Positions 32,078 through 42,570 of a stretch of 64,000 nt of DNA are shown here, piece after piece. Within the stretch, counting starts at the first letter, position 1, and every line of letters starts with the position of its first letter. The position numbers and the translations under genes are program-made. Source of the DNA: Sugiyamaella lignohabitans (Eukaryota; Ascomycota; Dipodascomycetes; Dipodascales; Trichomonascaceae); the NCBI RefSeq assembly GCF_001640025.1, contig NC_031672.1, forward strand, positions 1,550,001 to 1,614,000, read 5' to 3'. The notes below the pieces were generated by a model. It searched no databases. It had not been told where the DNA came from and saw nothing but the letters and a program-made list of their open reading frames with translations.

Positions 32078-32214
32078 GCCTCCGGCGGCTGGGGCTTCGC
32101 CCCAGACCCCGTGGCTCCTGCTTCGCAGGAGATTGCTGGGACCGTCAATGGAAACGAGTCGAGCGCAGCGAGAGGAGCAGTGGGGTCTGGGGCGCAGCCC
32201 CAGACATCGGAAGC
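32078..32214 (+). repeat. GC-rich palindromic element, full copy 4 (A-B)
   Basis: 137 bp between the convergent HSP10 and AVO1 genes: 69 bases after the HSP10 stop and 13 bases from the AVO1 stop. The last 14 bases are diverged (CAGACATCGGAAGC in place of CAGCCGCCGGAGGC), so the outer end of its inverted repeat is broken. Confidence 0.9.
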
Positions 32215-32227
32215 ACATAGCCCAGAC

Positions 32228-35200
32228 CTAGTTCTGGCGGTACTTTTGCGACAGAGCTCGAAGTTTGGCGACGATTTCGGCCGACTCCGCTACTGAGACC
32301 GCTTCGAGGTCGTATCGTTTGGGGCCGCTGGTTTTCATGACGACCACTTTGAAGTTCGTGGGAACCTTGGTTGATTGTTTGCACTTGATGATCTGGCCGA
32401 TGTGGAATGACGAGGTTTTCGGCGAGTCGAAGAAGGTCCGGTCTTCAGACGGCATAATGTGCACGTACTCTCCGTCTATGGCGAGTACTCGCTCGTGTCT
32501 GCTGATAAAGGACATGGGTTGACGTCGCCAGATCATGTACTTTTGGTACCCGGCAGATGACCCGTTTAGGAGGCCTTCTGGGAGAATGCTCGAGGGAAGT
32601 CGGATATGGCTGGAACTGGCTTTGATGTCTTGAGCTCCTCGGTACTCCAGTGCTGAATATACGTTAGATGGTGAGGTTGATGACGTGGTAGATGGACCAG
32701 CACCGACCAGTCGTCGTCGGGCTGAGGGCGAGTTTGTGTGACTCGATGCTCGTCGGTTCATGGCTGTTAGTAGTGAAACGTCGTAACCGTTGTCAGCTGT
32801 AATTGTACGTTTAGGTGTGAGTTCGAGGTTGTGACGACCGTCTAAAGACGTTAAATCGAGCGAGTTCATCGCCAATGTACGGGTACCGGCGATTTTCAGC
32901 ACGTACATCGACACATCAAGCACCTTGTCTTCGCATATTGTTTCGAGTAGATCTTCGATTTTGGTGGTGGTTGATAAATTGGCAGTCCAAAACACTGGTG
33001 AGACTAATTCGTTGAAAGGGAACTGGAAAACTCGGATTGTAACCTGTTCTGGAGTGCTTGGATCGTTAGTGTTACCAGAGGTGGTGGATGCACCCGGTCC
33101 AGTAGATCCAGCTGAAGATGCATTTGCTGGACCGCTAACTGAAGTCGTGCTTTTACTTTTTGTTGGTTTACGAGAGTTGGGGGTGATTTTCTCGTTTTCG
33201 CGAAACTGGTCGGGGGTTGCTTCTACAAGAGCAAACTCGTCGAAAGAGTAGGCTGAAATAAGTCGGGTTCTGTCGAGAGCAGGGAAATCTTCGTCGGGCT
33301 CACCGTCGTCTTCAACAATGCGAAGATTCCATTTATTAGCATCCTGCATGTCTTCAGGAAGTGCAGGCTGTCTTGATGCTTGTTGAAAGCAGTATAGAGC
33401 GAATCCGATGGCACTGGCGACATTAGCATCTGTTCGAACAACAACTTCCCAGGACTTTTTGGGTTCGCTACAAGAGGGCATGTACATTTTCAGTCGACAA
33501 GGTTTGCGCTCACTTTTTCCAGAAGCAGCAATGTACTGTTCTAATGGGTTGTCGAATGAGGCTTGCTTGGCTTTAATGAGACTTGATAGTTTAGCAGGTG
33601 GAGTTGGCAGACTGGGGTTGGAGCTACCAGCTCCATTGCTAATGGCATTAAGAGAGCTGGTACTTCCTGATTTGGATCTCTGTAAATACAGATTTTGTTT
33701 GGCCAGTACTTCATCGCTAGGGAATATTTCCGGAACGATGTTTGTAGACGACACGCTCGCATCTGTATTGCGTCTACTGACAGCTGGAATATGTGAAGTG
33801 GTCGATGGGTCTCTGGGATCAGTACCGCCATTAAGTGTTCGAGAGGATAAGGTTCGTACTGGAGCTGGATTGCTCATTCTACGACTCGTCGAGCTGACAC
33901 TACTGCCAACATTCGGTGGTTGAAGTCCCAGTCTGTTACTACTGATATTTGATGCTAAAGTGTTTAGACCGATATCAAGCGACCGCTGTCTCATGATATT
34001 TTGGCGATTCTGATGAGGATTATGACCCGTTGATACAGTGGAACTAACAGTAGTCGCCCTCACTCGAGATCTCGGTTGATTTTGAGTCGAGGTCTGATGT
34101 CCATGGCCCGATCCAACCGGCTGTGGTTGTGGAGATACATTATGAATTGAAGGAGGTCGGCTGTCTGATACCAGTGAATCTACATCAGTGGCTGCCATAC
34201 TTTTTCGTTTGATTTGTCTCGCGGCATTCTGGAGCTCTTCTTCGATGTTACTGTCATCCTCTTCACTCATTGCTCGGACAAGTAAGCTCGAAGTGAGTTC
34301 TCCTACAGGAATCGAGCCACTCATTCCACCACTAGTAGTCGAATCGGCTCGGTCTCGCAAGTTAAGTTCACTATGGCCATGACCAGCACCGCCAGAATTC
34401 GTGATTTGACTCTGATTACCACTACCGCCATCATCGCCATTTCCGGTTGTATCAGACGCATTATTCGTACTATCTGGTCTATCACCAAGTACAACGTCGT
34501 TAGAGCTGTTTCCACGTCCACCATTTCTGTTACTCTGTCCTCCTCTTCTACCTCCATTTTTATGCGATGTTCTATCTCCTCTTGTACCAATACCCGTTCC
34601 AGCCAATGCCCCAGCACCAGCCCCAGCTCCACCTGCAATTCCAGTCTGGGACCTGTTTTGTCCTCTTAGACCGAAATCACTTAACAGATCACTGTCGCTG
34701 TTATCTATACCTGCAAACTCATTTTCATATACCGTAGTTAAAGTATCGTCTTCAGACAGGTTCCGGAAAAAAGTAGTTGCAGTTGTGTCGTTAAAATCGT
34801 CATCATCATAATCATCGTCATCATCGTCGTCATCGTCATCGTCATCATCGTCATCATCCCCTTCATCATCTCTCTTCCCGAAATCAAACAGACCTTTACT
34901 CGTCCTGGACTTGCTATTTCTGCTCTTTCCAGGATGAGAACCACGGTCTTTAAACTCCTCATAATAGTATTCAGAGTCATTATCCTCATCAACATCGTCT
35001 TCTCCCAGATCTCCATCCTCAATTTCATCACCGTCTCCATAATAATCTCCTAAGTCGACATCGTCATCATTGTCGTCGTCACTACTAAAGTCGTCTCGGG
35101 ATCCCACTGGTGGAGGCATCATGCCCGGCATTCTACGTCTGAACCCACTCATGACCCCACTACCAAGAAGTTTCTTAGTACTCCCATTACTCTTTCTCTT

Positions 35201-35869
35201 TCCTTTCAACTGCAAACTGCCAAAACTGCTCTTTTTATTCAATGAACCGGTTGGTTTCTCAGCGGGCTTCTCTGCTCCAGCGTCTTTTTTCGCATCTGCA
35301 CCCTCTGCTATCGTTGTACTACCATCTACTTTCGACTTTTCTCCCTCATTCTCACGTTCACGTTCACGTTCTCGCTCACGTTCTCGTTGTCTATGCTCTT
35401 TCCTCCTCGCACGGGCCCTTCGACTCTCTTCAAACTTCCCACCTGTGAACAAATCTCCACCTGATCCAAGCATACTCGTCGGAATCGGAGGTGACCCCGG
35501 ACTGGCCATTGACAACAGGGTCGACGCTGCCCAATTCAACTTCCCTGGACCATCCTTCGTGATATACAAATGGCTTGGGCGAATAACCCGCTCGCCAACT
35601 CCATCCCGTATCGACTGGAGGTAACTGGCCCTCAGGTGACTGATCACGTAGCTGGAACTGTTAGAATTGGTCTTTGACGAGGTTGGGCCGATGCCTCCGG
35701 CGGCTGGGGCTACGCCCCAGACCCCAGGATCCTCTCGCTACGCTCGAGTCGAGCGTCGGGTGGGAGTAGGAACTGGGGTATCTCGATCAATCCAGCATGT
35801 CCGTGAACTGAGATGCTGCCATGAGACCGATATTGTGTCGACTTACTCCGGATCCTGTAATAACGACAT
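32228..35869 (-). CDS. AVO1: AVO1/SIN1-type subunit of TOR complex 2
   Basis: Two exons, complement of 35847-35869 (23 nt) and 32228-35651, give 1148 residues. The 195-nt intron has GTAAGT and CTAAC eight bases before CAG. Joining gives MSLLQDP-DYVISHLRASYL, the conserved Sin1/Avo1 N-terminus. Without exon 1 the open frame would begin only at a GTG. Features in order are a region of alternating Arg-Glu (35330-35400), an acidic aspartate run (about 34800-34860), Ser-rich linkers, the CRIM domain (about residues 705-840, ending FPALDRTRLISAYSFDEFAL), a Ras-binding-like domain (about 880-940) and a C-terminal PH domain (about 1040-1145). In TORC2 it recruits the substrate kinase Ypk1 and the plasma membrane. 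The intron carries a GC-rich element. Confidence 0.93.
35693..35760 (+). repeat. GC-rich element, single B arm, inside the AVO1 intron
   Basis: 68 bp beginning GCCTCCGGCGGCTGGGGC and ending with the B hairpin and the tail GTCGAGCGTCGGG. It lies wholly inside the predicted 195-nt AVO1 intron (35652-35846), with its outer end towards the acceptor. Confidence 0.88.
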
Positions 35870-36374
35870 TCGGAACTGATGGTTTCAGACCCGTGATCGC
35901 GGTTCCTAACAGGACAAAGTTGTTTTCAGTGGTGTAATAACTACCGTCGTCACTACTGTCCTGTTATTATCTACCTATTGCATGTGCTTCTACCACTATA
36001 AATGCTACTTCCCCAGATCATGGTTATCCGAAATTATGCCCTAACCCACTTGTAAATATTAGCTATAAATATCTCGTCTGACAAAAAGTTATTATCTTAA
36101 ATAGCTGTAGAGTGATAATAAAAGATTCTAGTGCGGTTTCTTCTCGAGTTACCAAGTTTTTTCCTACGAGTTATGATGTTCTATAGTGCATAAATTCAAT
36201 GTAGGTAGATGCTGAAGTCTGTAAAAGTCAGTCCACTCCCGACGCCCGACTCGAGCGAAGCGAGAGGAGCCAGGGGTCTGGGGCGTAGCCCCAGCCGCCG
36301 GAGGCATGTCTGTCTGTAGACGAGTTTGTTAGCAGAAATCAAATTAAACAGTTATTATATGCAGAAGTATAGGA
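35870..36374. other. Intergenic region, AVO1 promoter
   Basis: 505 bases between the AVO1 start and the permease stop. It is AT-rich and has one inverted B arm at 36238-36305. No gene was seen. Confidence 0.5.
36238..36305 (-). repeat. GC-rich element, single B arm, inverted
   Basis: 68 bp in the opposite orientation to the copy in the AVO1 intron. It starts with CCCGACGCCCGAC (the inverted tail) and ends GCCGCCGGAGGC. It is 69 bases from the permease stop codon. The two inverted single arms bracket the AVO1 promoter and first exon. Confidence 0.88.
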
Positions 36375-38071
36375 TTATCTTTTCACGAGGTCGGCGAGCT
36401 TGCGGGTGAAGGGCCTCGAGTCGGCGACGTCCTCGATGTCTTCGATCCATTGACGTCTGTTTTTGAAATCCATCTGGTCGGTTCTGACGAATTTTGTTTT
36501 GTTAGCCCATTTGAAGCCGAAGAAGAGGATTAGGAAAGTAGGAATTGTGATGTAACTGGAGATGAAGAGCCTCCAGTCAAATGGGTGCAAGAAAGATGCA
36601 AACCCTTGCACAAAAAGAAGGAAGATAAAAAATACAAATGCAAACCAATAGAGTCCAATAGGTCCCCATGCTTTGAAGGGGAACGTTTTAATACTGATGC
36701 CCTGTTTGGCAGCACCTTTTCTGATTCTGAGGAAGGTGAAGACCATAGTGGCCCAAGCGATGTAGGCGGCCGTTCCTCCTACGGTACAGAGGTAGTTGAA
36801 GACACTTCCAGCACTGACTTTAAGATTCATCAAAGCCAGAAATCCAAATAAATTGGAGAATAGAATGGCACGGTAGGGTACACCTCGAGTGGTGGTGGCA
36901 GAGAAAAATTTGGGAGCTCTTCCTTTGAGGGCCATAGCATAAAGGGTTCTCGACTGAACATAGACAACTCCGTTTCCAGCAGAGATGAATGCAATTAAAG
37001 TAAGCGTGTTGACGAGCTGACCAGCAGACTTCCAACCAGCTAACACGAATCCAATAGTAAATGGAGAACTGGCAGTGACCGACCCAGCAGTAAGCAGTTC
37101 TGGCGAGTTCGAGGGACAAATGATTCCCTGGAAAAATGAAAGTCCCATGAACACAAAAAGAATTCTCCACACAATCGAGTTGACACCTCTAGGAACGTCT
37201 CTTCGCGGATTTTTCGACTCTCCAGCAGCGAGACTGACAATCTCAGTGCCGACATAGTAAGAGGCAGCAATCACAAATACCTGGCCAAAGCCGTTGATAC
37301 CGTTGAGAATTGGTCCTGTCTTGTTAGTTCTGTTTTTTTTCTTATACTCCAATTAATGTTTCAGGCTCACTGCTATACACTTTTGAGGTACTTACCAGTT
37401 GGTGCTTCCCAGTACTTGAAACCGACGTAGCCATTTCCAAACGCTCCAACGTTGGCAAGAATTGAAATAAAAAATAAAATAATAAGAGAAGCGAATTTGG
37501 CCATGCCGAAGAAGTATTCCATCTCTCCGTAAACGCCAACACCCAGAGTGGTCAGAACAGAGAAAAATGCCCAGAATATCAGGAGCCAGGCCCACATTGG
37601 CACCTTGTCGGTTGGAATCCAATATTGAAGCACCAGTGTCGCTGTATTCCAATCAGCAGCCAAGAATACCGACCACATTATATAATATAACCAAGACATG
37701 GAAAAACTGAGAGCTGGGTCAACATGAGTAGCTGCGAGTTCAATAAATCCACCAGCTACGGGGAACAGACAAGTAATTTCTCCAACACATTGCATAAGAA
37801 TCCAAACAAAAATACCCAGGATGGCGAAACCCACCAGATTACCTACTGGACCAGCTAAACTAATAGTATATCCCAGACCATAATAACAACCGGGTCCAAC
37901 AATGGATCCTAGAGCAATCATCAAGAACTGTCTGCCTTTTAATCCACGTCGAAGACCCGAGTCCAAGATATCACCGGAAACATCACGAGCCTGATCGACC
38001 TCATACACCGAGGCACCGTCTTCACTAGTCGAGGTGGTAGAAAATGCTGCAATGTGATCTTTTGAATCCAT
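36375..38071 (-). CDS. Amino acid permease of the yeast APC (YAT) family
   Basis: Two exons, complement of 37396-38071 and 36375-37315, give 538 residues. The 80-nt intron has GTAAGT and CTAAC eight bases before ACAG. Joining gives KYWEAPT-GPILNGINGFGQ. The family's first helix motif is GRQFLMIALGSIVGPGCYYGLG (residues about 45-66), and the VFVIAASYYVGTEIVSLAAGESKNPRRDVPRG segment is the diagnostic permease signature. Twelve helices are expected, at the plasma membrane. It imports amino acids with protons. Substrate range is not predictable from sequence alone, and the GC in place of the usual IGTGL in helix 1 (SIVGPGC) sets it apart from the best-known general permeases. Confidence 0.88.
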
Positions 38072-38128
38072 CCTTGCTGGTTTAACTATCTACCAAAAAA
38101 AGTCTTCATGTTTTCTACATTTATATAT

Positions 38129-38377
38129 TTAAAATAATTTGGAACTTTCAACCAGAGTCACTAGTGCTCGCCGCCAGGCATCATCACACAATTCATGTTG
38201 AAGATTATCCAATATTTCGTCGAGGATCAAGACGAATTTCTGGTCTTTTTTGGCAGCATCATAGAATCTATTCAATTCAGTCACTAGTTGATCTGGAACA
38301 CACCTTCCTATTCGGTATAATTTAGCGCTCGAGATGCCATTGACATGCATGGCCAAGTAGCTTAATTGCGTGATCAA
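38129..38377 (-). other. Short unassigned open frame, possible gene remnant
   Basis: About 82 codons reaching 38377 only by a TTG. The first ATG is at about 38353 (MHVNGISSAKLYRIG), leaving roughly 75 residues. The frame stays open upstream to about 38430 without another ATG. It is helical and charged (FVLILDEILDNLQHEL, CDDAWRRALVTLVES), which looks more protein-like than the surrounding noise. It may be the last exon of a gene, a remnant or a small orphan. I recognise no family. Confidence 0.3.
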
Positions 38378-39037
38378 CGCATACTGGCCGGCAGATAATG
38401 CTCCTACATGCCAATGTAAGCCCTTTTTCGTTTTAAAAAAAATATTTCAACTCCAATTAAATTTTTCACAACAGTATTTATCCATATCCCGGCGATACTA
38501 ATCGGCAGAAACGCCAACTGAATTTTCAAATTTCGAAGTTCAGTCAGGATGAAGAATTTCAGCATTGCTTCTCCACCAACTTGATACCTCTATGATGTAC
38601 TACCTGCACTGCACAAGCATCATAGACGCATCCGAGAAACAGATTATGACCGATTAGAACCACACATCTGAACCAGACGCTGGATAGCACGCCGACCCCG
38701 GAGACCGGATGACAGCTGGAGATGCCGGATTTAACGTGGCTATTGCGCGACCATTACAATGCACCTGGCTCATCGCAGACCTCTCGACACTAGGATATAA
38801 ATGGCAATGACGGTCAACTATAATAATTATTGAGTTCTAGCACATTGGGCCAACTGCAGCTGCCTCGAACCACTACCCAGCCCTCTGTGCTCTGCATCAC
38901 ACCTGCCACCAAAACGACCGCCGTGGCCTTCCCACCCAGGAAATGCCACTCTACACACCCTTGCCTTCACGTGGTCGACCAACTTCGTCTTAAAAATTTC
39001 TTGCCATGTGATACCAGATCTGACCGGGGGTGGTGCT

Positions 39038-39121
39038 GCCTCCGGCGGCTGGGGCTCTGCCCCAGACCCCGTGGCTCCTCTCGCTCCGCTCGAGTCGGGC
39101 GTCGGGCGTCGGGTGTCGGGG
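39038..39121 (+). repeat. GC-rich element, single B arm with heptamer tail
   Basis: 84 bp. The B arm is followed by four near-perfect GTCGGGC heptamers (GGGC, GGGC, GGGT, GGGG endings). It is intergenic. No partner inverted arm lies within 300 bases. Confidence 0.88.
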
Positions 39122-39510
39122 TGCCCTTGTAAGAAAGAAAAGACGAGCTCCCGTCGAATTGAAACCTCCACTGGAAGTGATAGTTAGCTAACTGCAAATA
39201 CGAGTACTATGACCAAGGTTGACGAAAGGAAAAAAAATACTCTCCCCACGGAAAACAACAACAAACTACCAGATGCTTAGAAAGAGCTCGACTCAGATAC
39301 AGCCTTAACAACCAACAGCTCACTACGAACCAAATGCCCCTTCAAGCGTACCAAGTTTCTCACCACCAGGCCAAGTTCCTGCAGTCAACCCAACCCAACC
39401 CAGCTCACCGCTAAGTGATACCAAACTCGCAAACCAGACTAACCTGAGCAGTAATAATACCTCTCTCTTCACAGATCTACACAGAACTCAATGTTTATCG
39501 TCCCCCTACT

Positions 39511-39647
39511 GCCTCCGGGGGCTGGGGCTCCGCCCCAGACCCCGCTGCTCCTCTCGCTGCGCTCGAGTCGATTTCGTCGACGGTCCCAGCAGCCTCCCGC
39601 GAAGCTGGAGCAACAGGGTCTGGGGCAGCGCCCCAGCCGCCGGAGGC
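39511..39647 (-). repeat. GC-rich palindromic element, full copy 5 (B-A)
   Basis: 137 bp in the reverse orientation: the B arm is on the left and the inverted A arm (with a mutated hairpin, CTCCCGCGAAGCTGGAG) on the right. The left end has one change, CCGGGGGC in place of CCGGCGGC. Confidence 0.9.
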
Positions 39648-40042
39648 AGACATCACCACTAGTTTTCACCTCGCGTTCGTTTAGGCAATATCAGGGGAAC
39701 GTCATGCAGGGCCCTTGCAGACCGTTGATCGCCCGCTGCGTCTGCCAGATCTATTTCATTTGCAAGACAGGCAACTCTGAAATTCCAGATCCTCAAGCTA
39801 CGACGTGAATTAAAGACTCACGGACCCATAAAAGGGCCACACGAGCCTGTAATCACTCCTGAACTGGCATCTGAGACCGGACTGGTCCGGTGATGAACTT
39901 GTAATTTGACCTTTTTTTTCCGTAAAATTTTTTTTTTTTAAAAATTGAGACCCTCGACCGACGAGCACCTGACCTTACCCCCAGTCTCACTCACCCGTTT
40001 TCTCCAAAAGCTCTCGCTACTTTTATTTCGACCAGGGGCACG

Positions 40043-40179
40043 GCCTCCGGCGGCTGGGGCGCTGCCCCAGACCCCGTTGCTCCTGCTCCGCAGGAGACTG
40101 CTGGGACCGTCGATGCGAACGACTCGAGCGAAGCGAGAGGAGCCACTGGGTCTGGGGCGGAGCCCCAGCCGCCGGAGGC
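40043..40179 (+). repeat. GC-rich palindromic element, full copy 6 (A-B)
   Basis: 137 bp. The arm A loop reads CTCCTGCTCCGCAGGAG and the core GACTGCTGGGACCGTCGATG is close to the family consensus. It is intergenic, about 1.2 kb upstream of the ORM gene. Confidence 0.92.
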
Positions 40180-40904
40180 AAACCCCCCTGGAGTTGTTTG
40201 AGTTGTTTGTTTAGATCGTCTCCAGGCATGCGTCACGCGGTGAGAGTCCAGCAGCCGGTACACAGCCTCGCTGGGAAAGTGGCCACAGGCGGTTCCTCCC
40301 AACTGGCCGGCAAAGTTACCAGAACGGCGTCGTCTGGGGCGGTGTGTTTGCTGTTATGATCCACCGGCAGTCGAGTCATGGCACGGCGGAAGGGCCCAAA
40401 TCTTGCTATTTATTGTTCAGGCTGAAAGTTAAGTACTTCGAAACTCAGCTGGAAACGGTATTTTTTTTCTTAATCGAGAAACCCGCCTTCCGTTTGCACG
40501 TCTGCTGCTGCTGCCCAATCCTGATTTGAAAATTACGAGTCAACCGACCGCTATTGCCACTAAAAGTAATAGGCTCGTTTTAATTTTTCCACTGCCCGAA
40601 AAGCTTATCTTAGCCACCGTTTTCGAACTGAATTTGTCAGAAGTCGCAATTGCTTCAATCTACGAACATTGTCGCTAGACCCCCCTCGCCACCACTAACA
40701 AACTCTACTGCCCCGAGTGGACCCGAATTACCCCGAATATTCAACTCGCCGAAACGTGCGGTATCGAATTTTTTTCACTGCCATAACACACGGTTATCAT
40801 TTCATCTTTAAAGGGCTGTACAATTGCCTGTGAAGTTGATTCCTGTGTTTGTCTAAGCCAGTGATCTGTATATCGTCTAGCAAATCGTCTCACGAATCTT
40901 CTAC

Positions 40905-41125
40905 TGGCCTATTAACCAGCTAACCTGCCAAACAGTTAGCCAGCTAACCAGTATCCCGCTAATCTAACCAAACACCAGCTAGTCAATCGCTAGTCAGCCA
41001 GACCCCCATCAGTCACCGAGTTAATCATTCTCGAGCCATTGAGCCAGTCTGTGAACCAACTAGTCAATCTATCCTCATCAATCGACCAACCAATCGAACT
41101 CGTAGTAAATCTCGTTTCCCGGTTG
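40905..41125 (+). repeat. Degenerate CTAACC/AGTCAATC-rich stretch upstream of ORM
   Basis: A G-poor stretch with repeated CCAGCTAACC, CTAGTCAATC and CAACCAA words. It does not form a clean tandem array. It may be part of the ORM promoter or a long unstructured 5' leader. Confidence 0.4.
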
Positions 41126-41300
41126 TAACTTTTTGACATTCAAGTCGGTCATCAAGTCAGCACTACCTCATACCAGCGTAACCAACAAGTTACCTGAATA
41201 TCGTGGTATCTGATATACACCTTTGACAATAACATTTGACAATTTACTTGGATTAACGAATAACTAGAATCCACTATTAGATTCTCGTGCTAGCACACGC

Positions 41301-41314
41301 ACACACACACACAC
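41301..41314 (+). repeat. AC dinucleotide microsatellite
   Basis: Seven perfect AC units, preceded by an imperfect CACACG unit, about 40 bases before the ORM start codon. Confidence 0.85.
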
Positions 41315-41351
41315 TTAATACTTCATCTATTTGGATTTAATATTGTCAACG

Positions 41352-41900
41352 ATGTCATCACTTTCACCAAATCCCCCTAAAGACAGAAGGAGAAGATCCT
41401 CGTCGATTATTGGCCACTTAGAGCCCGAGACTATTGAAGAACGGTCAGATCAGTCGTCTTCCCCTAATTTAAACGCCTCGTGGGTCAATAATAAAGGCGC
41501 CTGGGTAGTCCACGTAGTGATTATTGCCCTATTATTGATCTTCTACGATTTAATACCTGGAGTGACTTCGGAATTATCGTGGACTCTGACAAATATCACC
41601 TATGTCACTGGATCTTATGTCATGTTCCACTATGTGACGGGAGTTCCTTTTGAGTTCAATGCTGGTGCTTACGATTCTCTGACCATGTGGGAGCAAATCG
41701 ACGACGGCGACCAATACACACCTGCCAAGAAGTTCTTGCTCGGAGTGCCAATTGGCCTGTTCTTGATCTCTACACACTATACACACTACGACATCACTAT
41801 GTTCATTGTCAACTGCGTATTCTGCTTGATCTCGGTCATTCCCAAGCTGCCATCAAGCCACCGACTCCGAATCACAGTGCCCGGAATGTCGGAGACCTGA
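41352..41900 (+). CDS. ORM1: ORM family regulator of sphingolipid synthesis
   Basis: 182 residues from the ATG at 41352. The frame extends to 41331 only by TTG. It has four hydrophobic segments in the ORMDL order (WVVHVVIIALLLIFYDLIPG, a second spanning the ITYVTGSYVMFHYVTG stretch, GVPIGLFLISTHYTHYD, and MFIVNCVFCLISVIPKLP) in the ER membrane. Orm proteins inhibit serine palmitoyltransferase. The N-terminus has RRRRSSSIIG, which fits the R-x-R-x-x-S consensus of Ypk1, the TORC2-dependent kinase that relieves Orm inhibition in baker's yeast. Baker's yeast has two paralogues, and I cannot tell which is represented, so the symbol stands for the family. A GC-rich element follows 349 bases after the stop. 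Confidence 0.93.
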   Translation: MSSLSPNPPKDRRRRSSSIIGHLEPETIEERSDQSSSPNLNASWVNNKGAWVVHVVIIALLLIFYDLIPGVTSELSWTLTNITYVTGSYVMFHYVTGVPFEFNAGAYDSLTMWEQIDDGDQYTPAKKFLLGVPIGLFLISTHYTHYDITMFIVNCVFCLISVIPKLPSSHRLRITVPGMSET

Positions 41901-42570
41901 TTTCGCGAGCCTGCCACCCTGCTTCTATGCGTGTGACCCTATCATACCACTTGTGACATGTTCAATCAGTCACAAGTTTTACATGAAAAGGTCATTTCGT
42001 TCCATAACAGACTTTTGGTCCGCTGCTTCTCGACTCTTGTCAGAGATGGCTTTTCGTTTTTGCTTGTTTTTTCCTCTTTAACCTCCCCTGCTCATCTCGG
42101 CCGACCCACCGTGCTACTCATCTCCTGCCCGTTTCTCTTCTGTTCGCTTCTCCTCTGTTTAATTTTGTTTTTGCTATAGCTCGCTAGTTCTATATTTTGC
42201 ATTGTTGGGTAGTGATGATAGTATAAATTCCCCTCTGACTGTGCACCTGCCTCCGGCGGCTGGGGCGCTGCCCCAGACCCCGTTGCTCCTGCTTCGCAGG
42301 AGACTGCTGGGACCGTCGACGGAACCGACTCGAGCGAAGCGAGAGGAGCCACGGGGTCTGGGGCAGAGCCCCAGCCGCCGGAGGCACACCCCCACGACCC
42401 CTGTTTCTTCCTGGTACGGTCAATGGCCCTTGCCCCTATCGGGCGATAACGAAAAATTTGTATGCAAGTGGTGCTTCGGGATCGGCGCCCCTGGCGACCT
42501 CGGACATACATAATAGAGTGTGTAGACCAAGAAAGAGCCAAGTGGTTTTAGAAAGTGTTGGTGTTAAAAT
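41901..42570. other. Intergenic region between ORM and TSR3
   Basis: 670 bases with a T/C-rich ORM 3' flank and the full GC-rich element at 42249-42385. The remainder presumably holds the TSR3 promoter. No other gene was seen. Confidence 0.5.
42249..42385 (+). repeat. GC-rich palindromic element, full copy 7 (A-B)
   Basis: 137 bp, very close to consensus: arm A hairpin CTCCTGCTTCGCAGGAG, core ACTGCTGGGACCGTCGACGG, arm B ending GCCGCCGGAGGC. It lies between ORM and TSR3. Confidence 0.93.

Larger units (their letters stand above)
38378..41351. other. Long intergenic region upstream of ORM gene
   Basis: About 3 kb with three GC-rich elements (39038, 39511, 40043), a G-poor stretch rich in CTAACC/AGTCAATC repeats (about 40905-41125) and an AC microsatellite at 41301-41314. 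Open frames here either run through the GC-rich elements or lack an ATG, and I accept none of them. Confidence 0.55.
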
